Below, piece after piece: positions 16,848-24,665 of a stretch of DNA of 64,000 nucleotides (the stretch's first letter is position 1; each line of letters begins with the position of its first letter). Both the position numbers and the translations under genes were made by a program. The notes under the pieces are model-generated. The model was given only the letters and a program-made list of their open reading frames with translations, had not been told where the DNA came from and searched no databases. Origin of the DNA: Streptomyces sp. NBC_00690 (GTDB taxonomy: Bacteria > Actinomycetota > Actinomycetes > Streptomycetales > Streptomycetaceae); the NCBI RefSeq assembly GCF_036226685.1, contig NZ_CP109009.1:7777501-7841500 (forward strand). Direction: 5' to 3'.

Positions 16848-18647
16848 TCAGCGTGTCCTGCGGATGGCGTCTGTGGCCGCCGTGGCGATGGCGGCGGGAG
16901 CGCTGGAGGGCTGGGGCAGGTGCAGCAAGGTGGTCCCCGGCAGGTGGAGGGACTGCGCGGTGAGGGTGAGCTGGAGTACGGCGCAGCCGGCGGTGGTGAG
17001 TTGCTTGACGCGGGTGGCGGCTTGAGTGGTTTCGTCGCTGTTGTACCGGGCGTCGGTGACGATCACGAGGAGGCGGCCGGCGCCGGGGCGGCTGAGTTCG
17101 AGGCCGTGGTCGAGTGCGTCGATGGCGTCGCCGAGGTTGTGGTGGCCGCCGTTGGCGTCGAACGTCGTCACGCGTTCTGGTGCTCGGTGGGTGGGTCGGG
17201 TCAGTGCGGTGAGGTGCTGGTCGTAGGCGATGGTGGCGGTAAGGGAGTCGGGGTCGGTCAGGGCTGCTGCGCGTGCCACGATCCAGGCGGCGGACGCGAC
17301 GGGTGCGCAGGCGGCACGCATGGAGCCGGAGACGTCGACGGCGATGCCCACACGCAGCGGTGGGGTGGGGGAGTTGCGGCGGCGGGTGTGGGTGAACGGT
17401 TCCGCGGTGGGGACGGACCCGGCCGCGCGCTGAGCGTCGCGGGCGAGGGCCGCGCGCATGTTGAGGCGGCCGGGCGGGGTGGGGCTGGTGGTCCGCTCCT
17501 CGGTCCGCTCGCGGTAGGCGGCGGCGCGCAGGGCGCGGCTCAGGCGTGCGGCGGCACGCTGTTCGGCGGCGGTGGGCCTGCGGGTGCCGGTGACCGGGTT
17601 GCCGTGGGGCGCTGGTGTGCCGTCGGGGGTGACGGTGGTGCCACGGGCGTTGAAGACCGACTTGGCGGTGGCGGCGGCTTTGCGTCGTTGGCCGGCCCGC
17701 TGGGCGCGGTCCTGTGCCTGCGCCTTGGACTGCGCGGCCATGGCGTTGGTCGCTGCGGCCTGTGCCGCGAGGTCGGCGGCGTCGGTGGCGGCCGCGCTGT
17801 CCATGACGGCCACCACGGCGCCGGACAGCAGATCGGTGAGGTTCTCCGGCACGGGCAGGGCGGGGGTCGCGGTGTCCAGAGCGTCGCACCATTTTTGAGC
17901 GTGCGCGAGCATGGTCGTGGCGTCGTGGTCGGCGCACTGGTGGGCTGCGGTCCAGATGCGGGTGAGGGTGGCCAGCAGGTCTGCGCCCAGCACCTTTTCG
18001 CACAGATCGGCGACGGCCCGGGTCTCGCCGGGGTCCAGGATGCCGACGTCACGGCGGCCGAGGATCAGGGCCGCCACGGCGGCGGCGTGCTCGATGCCCT
18101 TAAGGGTGGGGTGGGCGATGTCGGGCATGACCAGGGTCCGGGCACTGGTGCGCAGGTACGTGCGGTCCGTGGGCCGCGTGATCAGGTGTGCGCCTTCGAC
18201 GCGGCTCTCCTCCAGCAGGAGCGCGGCCTCGACGACACGGGGGTCCGCTCCGGCAGGCTGTGTCCAGAGGGAGTGGGCCGCGTGCGCGGCCTCGTGGACG
18301 AACACTCCCCAGGCGGCGGGATACCGCTCCTCGTCGCCAACGATCCGCGGATGGATCTCGTGGGGCTTAAGCGGGGCGAACAGGCGGGCGTCGAACTCGA
18401 CCTCGCCCAGCGTGGGGAAATAGGCGGCCGGTGCGCCGCTGCGCGTGCCGGGGCGGCAGGTGACGAGGAGGTCCTGGCGGCCGGAGAGGGCGACCAGCCG
18501 GTCGCCGAGTTCGGCTCCCACGCGCAGCCACGCGTCCGGGGAGGAACGGGGTTGCGCGGGCGGGGCGCCGTCGTCGTCCCATCGCGCGAGGTCGGCGTCG
18601 TTGTCCCGGGTGGTGGCGGGGGACTGGACGTGGTGGTGGGCGCTCAT
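16848..18647 (-). CDS. VWA domain protein with an N-terminal zincin-like region
   Basis: A 599-residue protein. Residues 110-180 contain HEAAH (118-122) and a downstream ESRVEGAHL, which look like a zincin metallopeptidase centre. The C-terminal 170 residues are a von Willebrand A domain with an intact MIDAS motif (VDVSGSM near 439-444) and a later VTDARYNSD. The linker is alanine/arginine-rich. Its ATG overlaps the stop of a MoxR-type ATPase gene as ATGA. MoxR-VWA pairs usually act as chaperone-like machines that activate or remodel targets. The substrate here is unknown. Confidence 0.8.
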   Translation of the reverse strand: MSAHHHVQSPATTRDNDADLARWDDDGAPPAQPRSSPDAWLRVGAELGDRLVALSGRQDLLVTCRPGTRSGAPAAYFPTLGEVEFDARLFAPLKPHEIHPRIVGDEERYPAAWGVFVHEAAHAAHSLWTQPAGADPRVVEAALLLEESRVEGAHLITRPTDRTYLRTSARTLVMPDIAHPTLKGIEHAAAVAALILGRRDVGILDPGETRAVADLCEKVLGADLLATLTRIWTAAHQCADHDATTMLAHAQKWCDALDTATPALPVPENLTDLLSGAVVAVMDSAAATDAADLAAQAAATNAMAAQSKAQAQDRAQRAGQRRKAAATAKSVFNARGTTVTPDGTPAPHGNPVTGTRRPTAAEQRAAARLSRALRAAAYRERTEERTTSPTPPGRLNMRAALARDAQRAAGSVPTAEPFTHTRRRNSPTPPLRVGIAVDVSGSMRAACAPVASAAWIVARAAALTDPDSLTATIAYDQHLTALTRPTHRAPERVTTFDANGGHHNLGDAIDALDHGLELSRPGAGRLLVIVTDARYNSDETTQAATRVKQLTTAGCAVLQLTLTAQSLHLPGTTLLHLPQPSSAPAAIATAATDAIRRTR

Positions 18648-19846
18648 CGCGAGCGGCCCCGGTGTGCGGAGCCGATGCTCGGGGGCTGCCGGGCGGCTGA
18701 GGCGGGGAGCTGTTTGCCGAGGGTGAGGGGAGCGACCTGTTTGACGCCGGCAGCCTTGATGACGGCGGCGGCGACGGCGTCGCGATCCTCCACAGGAGCG
18801 ATGCCGACGAGGTTCGCGAGCGCGGCTTTGGTGCCGAGGACGGCCTCGGTCTTCTGGTAGCTGAGCAGTTCCCGCAGTTGGGGGGCCCAGCCCAGTTCGC
18901 CGAGTTCGACTTGGCGAGCGAGGTGTCGGGCGACCCGGACCACCCGGGCATCGATCCTCAGCGCCAGGGCGAGGTCGTAGTCCGTGCCGATCTGGATCTG
19001 CACGCTGAACCGGGACGACAGCGCCTCCGTCAACACCGCCCCGTGGACGCCGGGATTGTGGCCCGCCACCACGTAGAAGCCCGGCTCGGCCTTGATGGTC
19101 TCGCCCTTGTGGGCCTTGACCTGGATCTGCCTGCGCCCGTCCATCGCGGGATACAGCGCCGCCAGGACCTTCGGTGAGATCAAGGTGGCATCGTCGATCA
19201 GCAGGGCGCGGCCCTCGGTCATCGCGGTGACCAGGGGACCGTACTGGAAGACGTAGGCTCCCGCGTCGGCCTGTGTGTACTCGCCGACCAAGTCGCCGAC
19301 CGTGGTGTCGCCGTCACCGGCGACGGTGAGCAGGTCCGGGAACGCCGCCTCGACCAGACTCGTCTTGCCGGTGCCCGGAGGGCCGTAGAGCAGCACCGGC
19401 ACGTCGGCGTCGCGCAAGCGATTCAGCGCCTCGACGTCGGGCAGATCGGCCAGCTCCCGGGGGTGGTAGACCTGGCCCCCCGCGCGGCGGATCGGGCCGG
19501 TCTGCCTGGGCGTGGCTGCTGCGGGGATGGTCGTGCGGGCCGTGGCCGCCTGGGCGCGGGGAGAGTGAGTGCCCGGTGGGCTGATCACAGCGGACTGCGC
19601 GGCAGCGGCGGTCTTCGCGTTCGCGCGGAACTCCGGTTGCCCGGATCCGCTCTGGTCGGCCTCGCCGCGCCGCACCAGGGTAAGGGCGGCGTTGCGGACG
19701 GCGCCGTGGGAGTGGCCCAGCTGCCGGGCCATGTCCCCGATCGTGAGCCTGTCCGCCGGCCGGTCGGCCAGCAGCCGAGCCACCTTGGCCCGTAGCTCGC
19801 CGCCCTTGGTACGCGCTGGACTGGCAGGCGTTCCGGGTGTGGTCAC
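18644..19846 (-). CDS. MoxR-type AAA+ ATPase with an N-terminal helix-turn-helix
   Basis: A 400-residue protein starting at GTG 19846. Residues 15-65 look like a winged helix (RLTIGDMARQLGHSHGAVRN). After a flexible linker the AAA+ domain has Walker A GPPGTGKT (155-162), Walker B ALLIDDA and an arginine-finger region (TEALSSRFSVQIQIG). It is most like the MoxR/CbbQ group, which works with VWA partners; the VWA gene follows at once with a 4-base overlap. The added DNA-binding-like domain is unusual and could tie the machine to DNA or to autoregulation (inferred). Confidence 0.82.
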   Translation of the reverse strand: MTTPGTPASPARTKGGELRAKVARLLADRPADRLTIGDMARQLGHSHGAVRNAALTLVRRGEADQSGSGQPEFRANAKTAAAAQSAVISPPGTHSPRAQAATARTTIPAAATPRQTGPIRRAGGQVYHPRELADLPDVEALNRLRDADVPVLLYGPPGTGKTSLVEAAFPDLLTVAGDGDTTVGDLVGEYTQADAGAYVFQYGPLVTAMTEGRALLIDDATLISPKVLAALYPAMDGRRQIQVKAHKGETIKAEPGFYVVAGHNPGVHGAVLTEALSSRFSVQIQIGTDYDLALALRIDARVVRVARHLARQVELGELGWAPQLRELLSYQKTEAVLGTKAALANLVGIAPVEDRDAVAAAVIKAAGVKQVAPLTLGKQLPASAARQPPSIGSAHRGRSR

Positions 19847-19970
19847 AACGAGACCCCTTCAACAGGTGCGGGTGGGTTGGCGATGCGCTGGAGAGGCTGG
19901 CCGCCCTCGGAGCGGATCACGGACTGTGCCCACATCGGCGACCGGGCCAACCGGGGCGTACTGCCGGCGC

Positions 19971-20219
19971 TCATCGGTCGACTGAGGGCTCGATGCAGGT
20001 GCAGGGGACGGCCGGCGGCGAGCAGTTCGCTGGCTGCCGAGCAGGCCCGTGCGTCCGCTCCGTACCGGGTTCCGACGCTCGGCAGGCGCAGCCTGGCGCC
20101 TCTTCGAAGCCGGCCTGCAGCAGGATCCGCCGCGCGGCGCCGTTGTAGCCGGTAGTGGTGATCTCGCCGGTGATGCTGTGCCGGATCGGGATGAACGGCT
20201 CTGCTGGTGCGTCGGGCAA
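19971..20219 (-). CDS. Small hypothetical protein
   Basis: An 82-residue protein starting at TTG 20219 after a good AGGAG. The N-terminal half (ITTTGYNGAARRILLQAGFE) looks coding and echoes the AG-hydrophobic motif of the small proteins near 8-10 kb. The C-terminal half has several cysteines and may be shifted or disordered. It sits just upstream of the MoxR gene. Function unknown. Confidence 0.5.
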   Translation of the reverse strand: MPDAPAEPFIPIRHSITGEITTTGYNGAARRILLQAGFEEAPGCACRASEPGTERTHGPARQPANCSPPAVPCTCIEPSVDR

Positions 20220-20447
20220 GGCGGATCTCCTAATCGGTGGTGGAGGTGGGGTGTTGGGCGAAGGCGAGGCGGGCCCGGAGCTTCCAGCACATCAACGGTG
20301 CGTGGCTGGACCACGAACGATGGGCAACTGCCGGCATGCCCCAGGGCGGGCCACACCGGCCCCGCAGCTACCTGACTCGCCTTTCCACACGTTCTGATAG
20401 CCGGGTGTACCAACAACAGCCACACGGGACCCTCTTTGGTAATGCGA

Positions 20448-21668
20448 TCAGCGGTGCTGAACAGCAGCGGGCGCGATGGGCACCGTCGGCGGGAGGGCGG
20501 TGCGTGGCGGGGGTGTGGGGGGTAGGTGCCGGGGTGCTGGGGTGCGGTGCGGGGGCAGGACGGCGACTGCGTTCCCCATGTCCTCTTGGATGCTGATGAG
20601 CTCGGAGGTGAGGTGGTCGACCTGGGTGGTGAGTATCCGCAGGCGGGTGGCCATGGTCTGGCCGGCTCGGGTGTCCATGGCGGTGGCCCACGCCGCGCAG
20701 GTGTTGAGGAAGGGCGTGAGTTGGGCGAGGTGGCCTGCGGGGTGGGGTGGCCGGTCGGTGAGGTAGGAGATGGCCTTGGCCACGCTGGCGCTGTGCTGGG
20801 CGTCGATCACTTCCCGGGTCAGTGCGCCGAGGAAGGGGAGCGCGGGGTCGGGCACCGCACGGGCATCCGGCTGGGTGGGGCGCAGGACGCCGGGCGGGAC
20901 CTGGGGTGGTAGTTCGGCCAGGGCGTCTTCGTGCCGGGTGTAGTGGCCGATGGCTCGCATGGTGGGGCTGTCGATGTCCCCGGCGAGGGCGACAACGATG
21001 TCTTCCTCGTCTTCGCCCGCGGTGTCTGTGGTTGGGGGGAGGTAGACGAGGGTGATGAGCTGCCCGCCCGCTTCGTACCAGGACTCGATCGGGTCCAGCA
21101 GGCCCCGGCTACGGGCCGTGCGGGCACGGCCCGTCCACAGGTCCTCCTCTGCTCCGAGTGTGGGGAGCGGGACGTGTGGCCTCTGGGCCTGCGCTGTGAG
21201 GTCCCGTAGCAGGGTTGCCTGCTCGCTCCAGGTGCGGAGGAACGGCCACAACTGGGCGTCGCGCCCGCCCTGGTCGGCGGGGTCGGGGTGGGTGTTGAGG
21301 ATGGCGCGGAGCTGGGCGGCGGCGTGGTCGAGGTCGTTGAGGAGCAGGCGCCAGCCGGTGTGGTGGCGGGCGGGCGGCATCCGGTCGATTCCCTGGCGGG
21401 CGGCGGCGGTCAGGGTCTGGGTGTGGGGCAGGAGCCAGGTGGTGGCGATGGCCGCGAGATCGCGGGTGCGCTCGGCGAGCGCTGCCTCGGCGGCGCACGG
21501 GTCGCTGATCTGTCCGTGTGCGGTCCGCACCTGGTCCAACGCGGTTTCGCAGCCCAGGGTGATGACCGCGTATCGGACGGCGTAGCCGGTCAAGGCTGAC
21601 ACCGCCGCACTCACCTCCCCGGGCGTGGGGCCGACATCGTGGACAGGGCGGGTGTTGTGATCGGTCAT
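20448..21668 (-). CDS. Hypothetical protein, helical with a central strand region
   Basis: A 406-residue protein starting at ATG 21668, overlapping the preceding stop as ATGA. It is mostly helical (residues 1-165 and 270-370). A strand-rich centre (GQLITLVYLPPTT and EEDIVVALAGDID) resembles the small nucleotide- or ligand-binding folds seen in DUF317-rich regions, though without recognisable motifs. Proline-rich C-terminus, no membrane segment. It belongs to a coupled leftward set with the genes at 21665 and 22116. Confidence 0.6.
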   Translation of the reverse strand: MTDHNTRPVHDVGPTPGEVSAAVSALTGYAVRYAVITLGCETALDQVRTAHGQISDPCAAEAALAERTRDLAAIATTWLLPHTQTLTAAARQGIDRMPPARHHTGWRLLLNDLDHAAAQLRAILNTHPDPADQGGRDAQLWPFLRTWSEQATLLRDLTAQAQRPHVPLPTLGAEEDLWTGRARTARSRGLLDPIESWYEAGGQLITLVYLPPTTDTAGEDEEDIVVALAGDIDSPTMRAIGHYTRHEDALAELPPQVPPGVLRPTQPDARAVPDPALPFLGALTREVIDAQHSASVAKAISYLTDRPPHPAGHLAQLTPFLNTCAAWATAMDTRAGQTMATRLRILTTQVDHLTSELISIQEDMGNAVAVLPPHRTPAPRHLPPTPPPRTALPPTVPIAPAAVQHR

Positions 21669-22090
21669 TGGGTTCTTCCCTGGTGGACGGCCGCAACCGT
21701 TGCCGGGATGGTGGTTGCGGGAGGGGCCGGGCTGGTGGTCGGGGTAGTGCGCAGTTGGGGGGAGCGGGTGGTGGCGGCCCGCGCGAGCCGGGTTTGCCGG
21801 GCGTTGACGAGCCGCTGCGATGGACTGGGCTCGGATACCGGGTCGAGGGAGTAGTCGGTGTAGACGGCGAAGCCCTGGGCGCGCAGGTCGTGGACCGCTT
21901 GGCGGGTGCGCCGGATACCGTCCTGCTCGGGGCGGGTCAGCCGGTACAGCCCTGGTGTGCCGGGGACTTGCTCGAACTGCTCGCGGGCGAGGTACCAGTC
22001 GGCGAGGTGGATCGGGGTGTGCGCGGTGGCGGTGGCCACGACGCCGTGGTCGGGGTGGGTACCGAACACGAAGTGCGAGGAAGGATCCAT
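21665..22090 (-). CDS. AG-x-x-V family hypothetical protein
   Basis: A 141-residue protein starting at ATG 22090. It contains a strand-rich N-terminus (HGVVATATAHTPIHLADWYL) and the helix-strand motif RQAVHDLRAQGFAVYTDYSL. It matches both sides of the TGA in the broken gene at 9399-10097, so it serves as an intact reference copy. Proline/threonine tail. Function unknown; coupled to the gene downstream by ATGA. Confidence 0.62.
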   Translation of the reverse strand: MDPSSHFVFGTHPDHGVVATATAHTPIHLADWYLAREQFEQVPGTPGLYRLTRPEQDGIRRTRQAVHDLRAQGFAVYTDYSLDPVSEPSPSQRLVNARQTRLARAATTRSPQLRTTPTTSPAPPATTIPATVAAVHQGRTQ

Positions 22091-22115
22091 AGGCTGGGGA
22101 TTCCTTTCGATCGGG

Positions 22116-22922
22116 TCAGCGGGTGCGTGGCTGGTGCGGGGAGCCGGGCATCTGCGGGGGGAGCCCGGGGCCGCTGCGCGGCGGTTGACCGGCGGCCGGG
22201 GTGATCGGGTGGGCGGTGACCAGGTGGGCGAGGTCGGGATGGCGCGCGAGGGCGGCGGGCCGCACCAGCGGCTCGGGGGACAGGACCTGGTTCAGGACGG
22301 CGTTGACGACGAATGGCGGTGTCTCGTACGTGAAGGAGATCCCCCACATCGGTCCGAGGGCCGGGGTGACGGCGAACGCGTGCCAGACGATGTTCTCGTC
22401 GCCCTGGAGGGGCGGTCCGCCGGAGCCGGGAGGGCGTCCCATCAGGGCGGCGAGCCCGTCCACGGACTGGAAACCCACCAGCCCCAGCCCGTCGGTCATC
22501 TCCCACCGCTCGTCAAGGTGCAGCTCGAAAAGGTCAGGCTCACCTCCGTCTCCGATTCCGTAGATCAGGTGGTCCGCGTCGGCTTGCAGACCGTGGGCGA
22601 TGGTGGCGGTGAGGGAGGTGAGGAACTCCACCGGCGTGGCCCCGGCGACATCGGCCCGCCACCGGTCGGGGGCACCCGGGCCGGTGCGGGCGGAGATCGT
22701 CAGATGCGGGCCGAGGCCCTCTGCCGCACGGTCGTGGCGGATGGTGATCTTCTCGCACGGGCTGGTGGCGGTGGAGGTGTACGGGCCGGTGTCGAGGGAC
22801 CAGCCGTGGGCCTGGGCGAGGTCCACCACGTGCTGACGGTGCTCGGCAGGTGGGCTCGCCGCGAGGTAGCGGGGAGAGAGGTGTACTGGCTCACTGGGGT
22901 CGAGGGGCTTCTGGACGGACAT
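22116..22922 (-). CDS. Divergent DUF317-like protein
   Basis: A 268-residue protein starting at ATG 22922 with AAAGG six bases upstream. The N-terminal SPRYLAASPPAEHRQHVVDL is the diverged form of the DUF317 RYLAG-x-GD-x-RHV block. ATPVEFLTSLTATIAHGLQA matches the PVE-x-L-x-LT-x-x-L block, and a second half follows (FVVNAVLNQVLSPEP). It keeps the fold but has lost several consensus residues. Function unknown. Confidence 0.7.
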   Translation of the reverse strand: MSVQKPLDPSEPVHLSPRYLAASPPAEHRQHVVDLAQAHGWSLDTGPYTSTATSPCEKITIRHDRAAEGLGPHLTISARTGPGAPDRWRADVAGATPVEFLTSLTATIAHGLQADADHLIYGIGDGGEPDLFELHLDERWEMTDGLGLVGFQSVDGLAALMGRPPGSGGPPLQGDENIVWHAFAVTPALGPMWGISFTYETPPFVVNAVLNQVLSPEPLVRPAALARHPDLAHLVTAHPITPAAGQPPRSGPGLPPQMPGSPHQPRTR

Positions 22923-23025
22923 GCAGGGCCTTTCGAGCCAAGGGCGGGTGGCTGCCCATCGCAGGCGTCTGGGCGAGCGTCGGGCGCACGGGTGGTGTCG
23001 GTGTATGTCCAGGCCGGCTCGCAGG

Positions 23026-23547
23026 TCAGCGTGTTGGGCCGGCCTCGCCGGGCCGGGGCGTGGTAGCAGGTGGCAAGCCTGGGGTCTTCGCTGGTTGGTG
23101 TGGGGCTGCGGGACGTGACACGGGGCGGTCATAGGCGGCGGCGAGGTGTTCGGTGCCCAGACCGGAGAGGCTCCATGCGAGGTTGAAGACCCGGTCTGCG
23201 TGGACGCGGTAGCGGTGCGCTTGCTCGGGCCAGTTGTGCTTCTCGCACCAGGCGGCTGCGGCCTTCAGAGTGTTGTGGATCTCGTCGAGGGCGCCGTTCT
23301 CGCCGGTGAGGGCCTGGTCGAGGACGGCGTTGAACTGGTCGGTGTCCTTTGCTTGGGTCAGGCGTTCGCGTGAGGCGGCTATGACCGGGGCGGGGGAAGG
23401 GAGAGGGACTTCGTTGAGGAACGGCCGGGCATAGTGGTGGGCCCGGCGGTGCAGGTCGTCGATGGTGGGAGTGTTCGTGTTGTAGGCGTGGATCTGCTCG
23501 GTGGTGCGGCCGACGTTGTCGTACAGCTCGAAATCGGGATGGGACAA
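23026..23547 (-). CDS. Hypothetical helical protein
   Basis: A 173-residue protein starting at TTG 23547, six bases after GGAGG. Predicted wholly helical (IDDLHRRAHHYARPFLNEVP and AAAWCEKHNWPEQAHRYRVH), with a disordered tail. No recognised family or membrane segment. It is the first leftward gene to the left of a divergent intergenic region shared with the membrane protein gene at 23671. Confidence 0.6.
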   Translation of the reverse strand: MSHPDFELYDNVGRTTEQIHAYNTNTPTIDDLHRRAHHYARPFLNEVPLPSPAPVIAASRERLTQAKDTDQFNAVLDQALTGENGALDEIHNTLKAAAAWCEKHNWPEQAHRYRVHADRVFNLAWSLSGLGTEHLAAAYDRPVSRPAAPHQPAKTPGLPPATTPRPGEAGPTR

Positions 23548-23584
23548 GCAAGCCCTCCAAGGGGTGCTGGTGCTGTGAACCGGA

Positions 23585-23602
23585 GAGGTTCGCCGGAACC
23601 TC
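23585..23602. promoter_or_regulatory. Inverted repeat in a divergent promoter region
   Basis: GAGGTTC and GAACCTC form a perfect 7-bp inverted repeat with a 4-base spacer, between the leftward gene at 23547 and the rightward gene at 23671. It could be an operator. It resembles, but is not the same as, the CGGTT/AACCG repeats upstream of other operons. Confidence 0.35.
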
Positions 23603-23670
23603 GCGGTGCTCGGTATGGATGTGTCTCGCCGCCCTCCGCAGGTTGGTGATCGCCTACGGAGGGGGGCGGA

Positions 23671-23973
23671 GTGAATGGCGATCCGCTGTACCACTGGATA
23701 GCGCTGGGAGTGTCCACGGTGGTGCCGGTGCCGGTGCCGGTGCCGGTGGCGATCTTGGCGGAGTGGACACCGCCGTGGATGCGCAAGCGTCGGGCCGGGA
23801 TGCGGTTTCGTGCCTACGGCGTTCTGTGCACCTACGGCCTCATGCTCGTCAACGGCATCCCCCGGATCGCCGACGCTGCGGTCCCATTCCTCCTAGCGGA
23901 ACGCAAGGATTCAGGCGCCCGGGTAGCTGCCCAGCCGTATTTCGGCGCCGGAGGAAACACCGGTGATGTGTGA
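23671..23973 (+). CDS. Small membrane protein
   Basis: A 100-residue protein starting at GTG 23671 after a strong GGAGG. It has an N-terminal hydrophobic helix (WIALGVSTVVPVPVPVPVAI) with an unusual VP repeat, and a second helix near residue 55 (YGVLCTYGLMLVNGIPRI). Not recognised. It is the only rightward gene in a long leftward stretch, so it is probably separately regulated from the shared upstream region. Confidence 0.6.
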   Translation: MNGDPLYHWIALGVSTVVPVPVPVPVAILAEWTPPWMRKRRAGMRFRAYGVLCTYGLMLVNGIPRIADAAVPFLLAERKDSGARVAAQPYFGAGGNTGDV

Positions 23974-24152
23974 CCACGGGTGCCACCCGAAGAGGTAGTC
24001 GCCCAGCGCGCAGCCCGAAGTCCTCAGCGGTGAGGTGGGGCATGGGCCCTCGCTCGTCTCGTATCCGGGGAGCGAGTGCCCCGTCGCCCTGGCTGCGGTT
24101 TCCGCACAAGGACGATCAGGGCGAGGGGGGGTTCACTCACGACGTGCGGCCC

Positions 24153-24665
24153 CTACGGTTGCACCGAGGGTTCTGGAAGGGTGTCGGTGGGGTCTGCGGT
24201 CCAGCCGAAGGCCAAGCGTTCCAACTCTCCGAGGTGGGTGACGTCGGCGTGGGCGCGGAAGGCGTCGATGCGCTGGTCGACGTACTCCTGGATTTCGGTG
24301 TCCGCCAGGCCCACGCGTGCCCGGTTCCGCCGGGACAGGCGGCTCCATTCCAGCAGGTCGGAGTCGGTGGCCCGATCCATCCACACCCACACACCCGTGC
24401 CCAGCTTCACCAGGTCACGGGGGTGGAAGAGCGCACCGGTGCGTCGGCGACGGGGGTTGCGCTGCTCACCGAAACCTGTGACAAGGCTGTCGGCGAGCCG
24501 GTCGAGGGCGGCGGCCTGGATGTGTGGGTCGAGGTCCCCACGGGTGAGCTGCTCCCGTACCGCCTCCGTGAGAGCGGCCTTGTGGAAGCGGCCGTCGGCG
24601 TCGGTGAGATGCAGTGCGGTCTGTTCGACGATGCGCTGGAGGCGAAGGGTTGCGGTGGAGGTCAC
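24153..24665 (-). CDS. Hypothetical protein coupled to parB
   Basis: A 170-residue protein starting at ATG 24665, overlapping the ParB-like gene's stop as ATGA. The N-terminal 70 residues are helical. The rest has WSRLSRRNRARVGLADTEIQ and EYVDQRIDAFRAHADVTHL, and no metal or catalytic motif. It could assist or modulate the ParB-like protein, since it is directly co-translated. That is inference from position only. Confidence 0.62.
   Translation of the reverse strand: MTSTATLRLQRIVEQTALHLTDADGRFHKAALTEAVREQLTRGDLDPHIQAAALDRLADSLVTGFGEQRNPRRRRTGALFHPRDLVKLGTGVWVWMDRATDSDLLEWSRLSRRNRARVGLADTEIQEYVDQRIDAFRAHADVTHLGELERLAFGWTADPTDTLPEPSVQP

Noticed and set aside
16215..18860. 881-codon rightward Gly/Val-rich frame
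   Set aside because: Antisense shadow of the VWA gene; such long open antisense frames are normal at this GC content.
19859..20425. 188-codon leftward frame overlapping the small gene at 19971
   Set aside because: It overlaps a better frame with a good TTG and AGGAG, and its composition is that of a shadow frame.
23849..24109. 86-codon leftward frame with a plausible MPHLTAEDFGLRAG start
   Set aside because: It lies opposite the membrane protein gene at 23671 and degenerates quickly. Possibly a fragment, but support is too weak.
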